Source of the DNA: an uncultured Collinsella sp.
GTDB lineage: Bacteria > Actinomycetota > Coriobacteriia > Coriobacteriales > Coriobacteriaceae
DNA: 5,795 nucleotides
Reading direction: 5' to 3'
NCBI GenBank assembly: GCA_900752425.1
Contig: CAADVE010000078.1
Coordinates: 1-5,795, forward strand
Below are positions 1-5,757 of this stretch, piece after piece. The number at the start of each line of letters is the position of its first letter. The stretch's first letter is position 1. The position numbers and the translations under genes are program-made. A model generated the notes under the pieces. It worked only from the letters and a program-made list of their open reading frames with translations. It ran no database searches and was not told where the DNA came from.

Positions 1-2572
1 CTCCGTTGCCTTTGCAGCCATGACGCTGCCCGCGGCCGAGGTCGTCACCGCAACGCCGCTCTACCTGGACTACATGAGCGTGATCATGGTCCTTGCCGTC
101 GGCATCGTCGGCAGCCTAATCTGCGTGTATGCCCTGGGCTACATGAAGGACTTCCAGGCCCATGACGAGCACGAGGCCGCGTTGCGCGGGCAGACCGCCC
201 CCGACCGGCGCCCGCAGTTCCTGGCGCTCATGTTCCTGTTCCTCTCGGCCATGTTCGTCATCGTGACGAGCGACAACCTTGAGTGGCTGTTCTGCGGCTG
301 GGAAATCACCACCGTGTGCTCGTTCCTTATGATTGGCTATACGCGTACGCCCGAGGCCATCAAGAACGCCTTTACCCAGATCATCCTTAACATGCTGGGC
401 GGCATCGCGTTTTTGGCCGGACTCATGTACCTGCACGTTAACGGCATGCCGCTGACCATCTCGGGCATGATCGAGCTTTCCGGCGCCGGAACCGCGCAAT
501 CCGCGCTGCTGGTGATGCCGGTCATCCTGTTGTCGCTCGCCGCACTTACCAAGGCCGCGCAGATGCCGTTCCATACTTGGCTGCTGGGTGCCATGGTTGC
601 CCCCACCCCCACGAGCGCCCTGCTGCACTCGTCAACCATGGTCAAGGCCGGCGTGTTCCTGATGGTCAAGCTCAGCCCGCTCTATGCCATCTATCCCGTG
701 ACTGGCTTTATGGTCACGAGTGTGGGTGCCATCACGTTTTTGCTCGCTGCTCTCATGGCCATCTCGCAGAGCAACGCCAAGCGCGTGCTTGCGTACTCCA
801 CCATTTCCAACCTGGGCCTCATCAGTGCCTGCTTGGGTGTCGGCGCGCCCGAGGCCGTATGGGCGGCCATCTTCCTGATCCTGTTCCACACGGTGGCAAA
901 GTCGCTGCTGTTCCTGTGCGTGGGCACGGCCGAGCATCATATCGGCAGCCGCAATATCGAGGACATGGATGGCATGTTCAGCCGCATGCCGCACCTGACG
1001 CGCCTGATGATGCTGGGCATCATGGGCATGTTCGTGGCGCCGTTTGGCATGCTCGTGTCCAAGTGGGGCGCCCTGGTGGCGTTTGCCCAGACCGGCAACG
1101 TGCTCATGATCATGGTGCTTGCCTTTGGCTCGGCCGCGACGTTCTTCTTCTGGGGTAAGTGGCTCGCCAAGCTTTCGGGCGTCGACCCCACGGCTCAAAA
1201 CGTTGAGGTCAATGTCCATAAGACCGAATGGATGGCGCTCAACACCATCGCCGCGCTGCTGATTCTGTGCTGCGTGGCGTTTCCAGTTATCTCGAGCGGT
1301 CTGGTGTCGCCTTACTTGGCCATGGTGTTTGGCCGCGTGCCGTACGTTATCGGCAAGGATGCCATGTATCTGATGGTGGTTATCGTGGCGTTTATCGCCG
1401 TGGTGCTGCTGACTTCATTCCGCGTGAGCAACAAACCGCACGTCAACGTGTACCTTTCGGGCGTGGGAACCGACAAATATCGCCATTTCCGCGGCTCGAT
1501 GGGACACGAGGTGAAGGCCGAAAAGCGCAATTGGTACTCGGAGGACGCCCTTGGCGAGAAGCGCATTGGCCCCGCGGGTAGCGTCGTGTGCTGCAGCATT
1601 ATCTTGTTTGCGCTGCTGTGCTGCGCGTGGATTGGGCCCGAGCGGCTTGCCATGAGCGCGCCCTCGGTGCTGCGCGGCAAGTATTTTGAAGGTTCGGGCG
1701 TCGTAGGCATTTTTATTGGCACCGTGGCGTTTGCCCTGCTGGCGCCTTTGGTTGGTGGCCTGATCGACGGCGTTGACCGCAAACTTTCGGCCCGCATGCA
1801 GGGCCGCGTGGGCCCGCGCCTGCTGCAGCCCTTCTACGACGTTGCCAAGCTGCTGCGCAAGGCCCCTGCCAGCGTAAACACCATGGACGATACCTATATG
1901 GCGTGCGCGCTCATCTTTACCGTCGTGGGCGGCGGCATCTTTGTGTCGGGCTCCAACACGCTGCTGTGCGCCTTTATGGTGACGCTTGCCGCGATCTTTG
2001 TGGTGTTGGCGTCCGCCTCGACACAAAGCCCGTTTGCCCAGGTTGGCGCCGACCGCGAGCTGCTGCAGGTTATGAGCTACGAGCCCGCCGTTCTGCTGAT
2101 GAGTGTGGGCCTGTATCTTGCCACCGACAGCTTCGATTCCATTGCCGTGACGGGGCAGTCGGTCCCCATCATCGTGTACAGCGCGCCCATTTTCCTCGCT
2201 CTGCTCGCGGTGCTCACCATCAAGCTGCGCAAGTCGCCGTTCGATCTTTCGTACTCGCATCACGCGCATCAGGAGATTGTCCAGGGCGTCGCCACCGAGA
2301 TGAGCGGCGGCACGCTGGCCAAGATGACCCTTATGCACTGGTGCGAGACCGTGCTGTTTTTGATGTGGGTGGGCATGTTCTTTGTCTGGGACAATCCGGT
2401 GAGCTGGGTGGTCGCCCTGGTCGTGATGGCTGCGACGTATTTTGTCGAGGTGCTGATCGATAACACCTTCGCCCGTAGCACCTGGCGCAGCTGCTTTAAG
2501 CTCGGCTGGGGCGTGGCACTGGTGTTTGGCCTGCTCAACCTTATGCCCATCCTCGTCGACGTGTTTATTTAG
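1..2572 (+). CDS. EchA-EchB fusion: antiporter-like (NuoL-type) plus membrane anchor (NuoH-type) subunit of group 4 [NiFe] hydrogenase, 5' partial
   Basis: This is the membrane arm of an Ech-type hydrogenase, coupling H2 formation to ion translocation. The frame is open to the left edge (first full codon at base 2). The ATG at 20 has no ribosome binding site and lies just before the conserved LDxxS region of NuoL-like proteins, so the true start is upstream and perhaps 60-100 residues are missing. Numbering from that ATG, residues ~14-470 are a NuoL/EchA-like pump. It keeps the key charged residues of the family: E95 in GWE, K178 before QMPFHTW, H203 and K209 in TPTSALLHSSTMVKAG, K254, H290, K294 and K348. 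A basic loop (470-518) and one membrane helix (519-539) follow. Residues ~558-850 are a complete NuoH/EchB-like domain with about eight helices, the RMQGRVGPRLLQPFYD loop (592-607), SYEPA (686-690) and the SPFDLSYSHHAHQE loop (739-752). EchA and EchB are usually separate proteins. I see no frameshift or internal start at the join. Confidence 0.93.
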   Translation, partial: SVAFAAMTLPAAEVVTATPLYLDYMSVIMVLAVGIVGSLICVYALGYMKDFQAHDEHEAALRGQTAPDRRPQFLALMFLFLSAMFVIVTSDNLEWLFCGWEITTVCSFLMIGYTRTPEAIKNAFTQIILNMLGGIAFLAGLMYLHVNGMPLTISGMIELSGAGTAQSALLVMPVILLSLAALTKAAQMPFHTWLLGAMVAPTPTSALLHSSTMVKAGVFLMVKLSPLYAIYPVTGFMVTSVGAITFLLAALMAISQSNAKRVLAYSTISNLGLISACLGVGAPEAVWAAIFLILFHTVAKSLLFLCVGTAEHHIGSRNIEDMDGMFSRMPHLTRLMMLGIMGMFVAPFGMLVSKWGALVAFAQTGNVLMIMVLAFGSAATFFFWGKWLAKLSGVDPTAQNVEVNVHKTEWMALNTIAALLILCCVAFPVISSGLVSPYLAMVFGRVPYVIGKDAMYLMVVIVAFIAVVLLTSFRVSNKPHVNVYLSGVGTDKYRHFRGSMGHEVKAEKRNWYSEDALGEKRIGPAGSVVCCSIILFALLCCAWIGPERLAMSAPSVLRGKYFEGSGVVGIFIGTVAFALLAPLVGGLIDGVDRKLSARMQGRVGPRLLQPFYDVAKLLRKAPASVNTMDDTYMACALIFTVVGGGIFVSGSNTLLCAFMVTLAAIFVVLASASTQSPFAQVGADRELLQVMSYEPAVLLMSVGLYLATDSFDSIAVTGQSVPIIVYSAPIFLALLAVLTIKLRKSPFDLSYSHHAHQEIVQGVATEMSGGTLAKMTLMHWCETVLFLMWVGMFFVWDNPVSWVVALVVMAATYFVEVLIDNTFARSTWRSCFKLGWGVALVFGLLNLMPILVDVFI

Positions 2573-2576
2573 GAGG
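2571..2576 (+). promoter_or_regulatory. Shine-Dalgarno site of the small subunit gene, overlapping the upstream stop
   Basis: AGGAGG shares its first two bases with the TAG stop codon of the fused membrane gene and lies 8 bases before the ATG at 2585. Ribosomes ending the upstream gene would stand on this site, which suggests translational coupling. It supports the ATG at 2585 over the in-frame ATG at 2597. Confidence 0.75.
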
Positions 2577-2584
2577 CGGCATCC

Positions 2585-3205
2585 ATGGATCATAAAATGT
2601 CGCGCTCGCCGTGGGTTATTCATTACGACGGCTCGAGCTGCAACGGATGCGATATCGAGGTGCTGGCCTCGCTCACGCCGCTGTTCGATGCGGAGCGCTT
2701 TGGCGTGGTCAACACCGGCAACCCCAAGCATGCGGATATCTTTTTGGTGACGGGGTCGGTCAATGCCCAGAACCTGCCCGTCGTGCGTCAGATCTACAGC
2801 CAGATGCTCGAGCCCAAGTGCGTGGTGGCCTGCGGCATTTGCGCGTGCTCGGGCGGCGTGTTCCGCGATGCCTATAACGTGATCGGCGGCGTGGACCGCG
2901 CGATCCCCGTGGACGTGTACGCGCCCGGGTGCGCCATTCGCCCCGAGACGGTGATCGATGCCATTGTGGAGGCATGCGGCATCCTGGATCAGAAGGAGGC
3001 CGTGATGCGCGCCGGTGGCGATCCACTCACCGTGGGCGGTGCCGCAACCTGGGACGGTGGCGTTGAGCTGGGCGAGGACGGGTTTGTGGCTGCGGGGGCC
3101 GGGGCTGACGGGGCCGGTGACGCGCCTGCTGGGGAGCCCGCCGCCCCCCCCGCGGGTGCCTTTGCCCCGGGGCACACCCCCGCCGCTGCAAAGGAGGCCG
3201 AGTAA
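2585..3205 (+). CDS. echC: Ech-type [NiFe] hydrogenase small subunit (NuoB-like)
   Basis: This small electron-transfer subunit carries the [4Fe-4S] cluster next to the Ni-Fe site of the large subunit. It belongs to the NuoB/20-kDa family. Visible motifs are SSCNGCDIE (C19 and C22), ACGICACSGGVF (C86 the likely third ligand, with C83 and C88 as extra cysteines) and VYAPGCAIRPE (C116). There is no twin-arginine signal, so it should face the cytoplasm. The conserved domain ends near residue 140. Residues 141-206 form a Gly/Ala/Pro-rich, acidic, probably disordered tail that ordinary EchC proteins, about 140-160 residues long, lack. The start at 2585 is supported by AGGAGG 8 bases upstream. The stop overlaps the echD start by one base (TAATG). 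A run of eight C at 3144-3151 lies in the tail. The family call is firm; the tail's role is unknown. Confidence 0.93.
   Translation: MDHKMSRSPWVIHYDGSSCNGCDIEVLASLTPLFDAERFGVVNTGNPKHADIFLVTGSVNAQNLPVVRQIYSQMLEPKCVVACGICACSGGVFRDAYNVIGGVDRAIPVDVYAPGCAIRPETVIDAIVEACGILDQKEAVMRAGGDPLTVGGAATWDGGVELGEDGFVAAGAGADGAGDAPAGEPAAPPAGAFAPGHTPAAAKEAE
3191..3197 (+). promoter_or_regulatory. Shine-Dalgarno site of echD inside the echC tail
   Basis: AAGGAGG lies 7 bases before the ATG at 3205 and is read in the echC frame as the Lys-Glu near its end (AAKEAE). It fixes the echD start and, with the TAATG overlap, suggests that the two genes are translated as a coupled pair. Confidence 0.75.
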
Positions 3206-3903
3206 TGCAAAAGGCTATCTATACCACCGTCGGGATCGACGAGCTCCTGCCGCATGTCCAGGCGCTCAAGGGCGTCGGCGCACGCTTTGTGCAGATGCAT
3301 GCCGAGCGCTGTGTGGACGACGGATCGTATCGCCTGGTCTATACGTTTATCAACGTTCGTGCTGCGCAAGAGCAGATCGCGCGGGACGGAAACTATGCGA
3401 TCGAGAACCTGGTGGTTGAGGGAATTGATCAGTACCAGGAGATTCCGTCCATCAGCTCGTACTATCCGGCGGTATTTCCGTTTGAAAATGAGGCGCATGA
3501 CCTTTTTGGTCTTGCCATCACCGACATGCAGGTTGACTTTAAGGGCTTTTTCTACCAGGTTTCGACTGCCGAGCCCATGAGCGTCATCACGCCCGAGGTG
3601 AAGGCCGCGCGCGAGAAGGCCATGAAGGTCCGTGCCGCCGCCGAGGCCAAGGCACGCAAGGCTGCGGCCGAGAAGGCCGCCGCGGCTGCGGCTGCGGGGG
3701 AGGGCGCCGCAGGTGCTGCTGTCGCTCAGCCCGCTACGGCTGCCGGCTCCGATGCTCAGCACGATGAAGCTGCTGCGAAGGCCGCGCTCAAGGCTGCCGA
3801 GATGGAGGCAAAGCTCGCCGCCATGGATCCCGAGAAAGCGGCCAAGGTCCGCGCGGCGCTTGCCGCCAAGGCCGCCCGCGACAAGCAGAAAAAGGAGGCG
3901 TAA
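3205..3903 (+). CDS. echD: Ech-type hydrogenase NuoC-like subunit (30-kDa family) with an Ala/Lys-rich tail
   Basis: This is a small accessory subunit of the hydrophilic arm that, as NuoC does in complex I, packs against the large subunit and carries no metal cluster. Residues 1-130 match the 30-kDa family: an alpha/beta N-terminal part, then PAVFPFENEAHDLFGL (88-103), the family signature P-x-A-x-x-x-x-E-x-E-x-x-D-x-F-G in slightly varied form, then ITDM. From about residue 131 to 232 the protein is an Ala, Lys, Glu and Arg-rich extension. It has two likely helical blocks (131-163 and 186-232) separated by a flexible Gly/Ala/Pro stretch (165-185). EchD proteins are usually about 110-130 residues long, so roughly 100 residues are extra. 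The tail keeps the reading frame and host-like codon use up to the echE ribosome binding site, so it does not look like a frameshift product. NuoC and NuoD being separate genes argues against a HycE-type fused large subunit. Confidence 0.88.
   Translation: MQKAIYTTVGIDELLPHVQALKGVGARFVQMHAERCVDDGSYRLVYTFINVRAAQEQIARDGNYAIENLVVEGIDQYQEIPSISSYYPAVFPFENEAHDLFGLAITDMQVDFKGFFYQVSTAEPMSVITPEVKAAREKAMKVRAAAEAKARKAAAEKAAAAAAAGEGAAGAAVAQPATAAGSDAQHDEAAAKAALKAAEMEAKLAAMDPEKAAKVRAALAAKAARDKQKKEA
3891..3898 (+). promoter_or_regulatory. Shine-Dalgarno site of echE inside the echD end
   Basis: AAAGGAGG encodes the final Lys-Glu of EchD and ends 10 bases before the ATG at 3909. It repeats the pattern at the echC-echD junction, where the ribosome binding site is written into the last codons of the previous gene. 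Confidence 0.7.
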
Positions 3904-3908
3904 GGTCC

Positions 3909-4997
3909 ATGGCACATCGCTCCGTTATTCCGTTTGGCCCGCAACACCCGGTGCTGCCCGAGCCGCTTCATCTGGACCTGGTGATTGAGGACGACCGCGT
4001 CATCGAGGCGATTCCGCAGATCGGCTTTGTGCACCGCGGACTCGAGAAGCTTACCGAAAAGCGCGATATGCATCAGTTTGGGTACATCGCCGAGCGCATC
4101 TGCGGCATCTGCGCCGTGGGCCATAGCTACGGCTATGCTAGCGCCTGCGAGCGCATGCTCGACATCGAGGTGCCCGGCCGCGTGCAGTATATCCGCACCA
4201 TTTTGCACGAGCTTTCGCGTATTCACTCGCACCTGCTGTGGCTGGGCCTGCTCGCCGATGCCTTTGGCTTCGAGGCGCTGTTCTATCGTTCGTGGACCCT
4301 GCGCGAGCAGATCCTCAAGATTTTCGAGAGCACCTGCGGCGGCCGCGTGATCCTTTCGATTAACGAGATCGGCGGCCTTAAGCACGACATCGAGGACTCC
4401 GAGCTGGCGGGCATTGTCCAGACGCTCGATGCCATGCGTCCCGACTGCGAGGCCCTGGTTCATACGTTTTTGGACGATGACAGCTGCGGCGAGCGCTTGC
4501 ATGGCGTGGGTGTGATCAGCAAGAAAGATGCGCTGGAGCTTTCGATGGTCGGTCCGTTTGGGCGCGCATCGGGCGTGGATTACGACGTGCGCATGTTTGA
4601 CGACGGTGCCTATGCGGATCTGGCTGCGTTTGAGCCCATCGTTGCTACCGATGGCGATTGCTATGCCCGCTGTCAGGTACGCTGTGCCGAGGTCACGCAG
4701 GCCATGGACATCATTAAGGAGCTTGTGGGCAAGATTCCGCACGACGGGATCGGCGGGCGCACCAAGCTCACGCCGGCCGACGGTGCGCGCGGCGAGGTTG
4801 TGATTGAGCAGCCGCGCGGCGAGGCGTATTACTATGTGCGCGGTAACGGCACCAAGAACCTGGACCGCTTCCGCGTGCGCACGCCGACGTCGCAGAACCT
4901 GGCGGGTCTGACACATGCGCTGCAGGGCGTGCTCCTTGCCAACGTGCCCATGATTATCCTGACCATCGACCCCTGCATTAGCTGCACGGAAAGGTAG
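3909..4997 (+). CDS. echE: Ech-type [NiFe] hydrogenase large (catalytic) subunit (NuoD-like)
   Basis: This subunit holds the Ni-Fe centre that reduces protons to H2 or oxidises H2, on the cytoplasmic side of the membrane. At 362 residues it fits the short EchE/CooH class. The start region IPFGPQHPVLPEPLHL (7-22) is typical. HRGLEKL (42-48) and ERICGICAVGHSYG (62-75) follow, giving the first nickel ligand pair C65 and C68. The second pair is C356 and C359 in DPCISCTER. The protein ends exactly at R362 of this motif, so there is no C-terminal peptide to be cut off by a maturation protease. The presence of all four cysteines separates it from NuoD of complex I, which has lost them. The start is backed by AAAGGAGG upstream. 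Nickel insertion should still need Hyp proteins, none of which are encoded in this window. Confidence 0.96.
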   Translation: MAHRSVIPFGPQHPVLPEPLHLDLVIEDDRVIEAIPQIGFVHRGLEKLTEKRDMHQFGYIAERICGICAVGHSYGYASACERMLDIEVPGRVQYIRTILHELSRIHSHLLWLGLLADAFGFEALFYRSWTLREQILKIFESTCGGRVILSINEIGGLKHDIEDSELAGIVQTLDAMRPDCEALVHTFLDDDSCGERLHGVGVISKKDALELSMVGPFGRASGVDYDVRMFDDGAYADLAAFEPIVATDGDCYARCQVRCAEVTQAMDIIKELVGKIPHDGIGGRTKLTPADGARGEVVIEQPRGEAYYYVRGNGTKNLDRFRVRTPTSQNLAGLTHALQGVLLANVPMIILTIDPCISCTER

Positions 4998-5004
4998 GCG
5001 CGGC

Positions 5005-5346
5005 ATGAGTTTACTGACATTTGCCAAGACGGCCTTAGGTTCTATGGTCAAGCAGCCGGTCACGGTGCGCTATCCGCAGGAGAAGCTGACGGCACCCGAG
5101 CGCTTGCGCGGGCATATCGTCAACGACATGGACGTGTGCATCTGCTGCGGCATGTGCGCGCGCCGCTGCCCGGCGGGCGCGCTCGCGGTCGATCGCAAGG
5201 GTGGAACGTGGTCGATCGACCCGTATGCCTGCGTGGTGTGCGGTGAGTGCATCGAGAGCTGCCCCAAGCACTGCCTGACTATGGACACCGCCCGCACCCC
5301 AGTCGCAGCGGACAAGACTCCCACAGTAGAAACCAAGCCGGAATAG
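5005..5346 (+). CDS. echF: Ech-type hydrogenase ferredoxin-like subunit, 2x[4Fe-4S] (NuoI-like)
   Basis: This 113-residue polyferredoxin subunit is the likely entry point for electrons, relaying them to the EchC cluster. It has two classical 4Fe-4S motifs: CICCGMCARRCP with ligands C45, C48, C51 and C55, and CVVCGECIESCP with ligands C76, C79, C82 and C86. C47 and C90 are additional cysteines outside the two standard patterns. Residues 15-40 (KQPVTVRYPQEK, then RGHIVND) are the usual NuoI/EchF lead-in that docks on the membrane arm. The tail after residue 95 is short, polar and Thr/Pro-rich. The start lies 7 bases after the echE stop. Its ribosome binding site is weaker than those of the preceding genes (GGAAAGG at 4988-4994). 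As the last gene of the unit it occupies the echF position of the classical order, unlike CooX, which lies in the middle of the coo operon. Confidence 0.94.
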   Translation: MSLLTFAKTALGSMVKQPVTVRYPQEKLTAPERLRGHIVNDMDVCICCGMCARRCPAGALAVDRKGGTWSIDPYACVVCGECIESCPKHCLTMDTARTPVAADKTPTVETKPE

Positions 5347-5354
5347 CGCGAAGA

Positions 5355-5390
5355 CGGGGCCGGTGGGGCAAAAATGCCCCACCGGCCCCG
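5355..5390 (+). terminator. Strong hairpin after the hydrogenase operon, probable terminator
   Basis: Bases 5355-5370 and 5375-5390 are perfectly complementary over 16 bp, mostly G-C pairs, with an AAAA loop. The hairpin starts 8 bases after the echF stop. Further pairing of AGCG (5345-5348) with CGCT (5391-5394) is possible across a bulge. There is no run of T after the stem, so it may end transcription inefficiently, act as a 3' end stabiliser, or serve both strands. Position and stem strength make an operon-end role likely. Confidence 0.7.
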
Positions 5391-5419
5391 CGCTTAATGC
5401 GCGGTGGAGCCGCCGCGAA

Positions 5420-5573
5420 CAAAACTATGCCGGATTACGGGGCCGGATAGCGAACCTCCGACCATATAGAAAACCGCAAAAACAAAACCGCAGGTAGATA
5501 GCCTGCCGTTTTTCAAAAAATGAGGGTATGGATGAGGGCCCCGACTTTTGCCCCGTAATCCGGCATAGTTTTG
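5420..5573. repeat. 154-bp element bounded by perfect 24-bp inverted repeats (possible MITE-like or dispersed intergenic repeat)
   Basis: Bases 5420-5443 are the exact reverse complement of 5550-5573. Each arm contains the core AAAACTATGCCGGATTACGG or its complement. The 106-bp centre is richer in A+T than the flanking genes and contains a second, smaller stem-loop. No protein I recognise is encoded inside. A reading frame of 63 codons on the minus strand (5394-5585) runs through both arms but has no family look. Flanking target duplication is not convincing: only GAA at 5417-5419 and 5573-5575 match, one copy lying partly inside the arm. The form suits a non-autonomous mobile repeat or a structured RNA; which one cannot be told from one copy. 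Confidence 0.75.
5484..5513 (+). terminator. Terminator-like stem-loop inside the inverted-repeat element
   Basis: AAAACCGCAGG (5484-5494) pairs with CCTGCCGTTTT (5502-5512), with one C-C mismatch, around the loop TAGATAG. The right arm ends in TTTTT (5509-5513), as in a Rho-independent terminator on the + strand. Read on the minus strand, the A-rich left flank also gives T-rich sequence after the stem, so it could work in both directions. Confidence 0.45.
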
Positions 5574-5757
5574 AAATGGCACCATACCCGTAACAGCTCC
5601 TGATCCCCCAAGGACGGAGGAAAGTGGGTCATTTTTGCCTGATGGCTCCGAGTCGCACCCGTTTTCCTGCGAAAACGCCGTGTCTCAACTTTGGTGGATC
5701 GCGCGAATTTTTGTGGTGTAAGAGGGAGGGCCGCGTCAGCGCCCCCTGCGCCTAAGG
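5574..5757. other. Intergenic stretch without a supported gene
   Basis: I see no RNA gene, clear promoter or convincing coding region here. A 43-codon frame from GTG at 5624 to TAA at 5753-5755 has GGAGG only 3 bases upstream and a composition unlike a real protein, so it is not called. A small hairpin of 7 bp (CGTTTTC at 5660-5666 with GAAAACG at 5671-5677, loop CTGC) is present. CCATACCC at 5582-5589 is the reverse complement of GGGTATGG at 5524-5531, inside the repeat element. Confidence 0.5.

Noticed and set aside
20..22. ATG at 20 as the real start of the fused membrane protein
   Set aside because: No ribosome binding site precedes it, the frame stays open to the window edge, and the usual N-terminal helices of the NuoL family would be missing.
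577..1158. Plus-strand frame of 193 codons inside the fused membrane gene
   Set aside because: It lies out of frame within the conserved pump domain and encodes a Gly/His/Arg-rich product without motifs.
1415..3175. Long minus-strand open frame of 586 codons opposite the fused membrane gene and echC
   Set aside because: It crosses two well-identified genes, its product is rich in His, Arg, Gly and Ala with no family motif, and such long antisense frames are common opposite G/C-ending codons in GC-rich genes.
2989..3915. Minus-strand frame of 308 codons opposite echD
   Set aside because: Low-complexity product, fully overlapped by echD and the echC tail, both of which have clear family signatures.
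3756..5063. Long minus-strand open frame of 435 codons opposite echE
   Set aside because: It mirrors the codon bias of echE and the Ala-rich echD tail; no domain or ribosome binding context supports it.
5355..5573. CRISPR-like array from the repeated palindromic segments
   Set aside because: The two 24-bp units are inverted, not direct, copies; there are only two and no regular spacers.
5394..5585. Minus-strand frame of 63 codons across the inverted-repeat element
   Set aside because: It is explained by the repeat itself: both arms contribute to it, there is no recognisable protein family, and the start has no clear ribosome binding site.
5624..5755. Small frame of 43 codons starting at GTG
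   Set aside because: GGAGG is only 3 bases from the GTG, the composition is Arg/Pro/Cys-rich without pattern, and there is no operon context.
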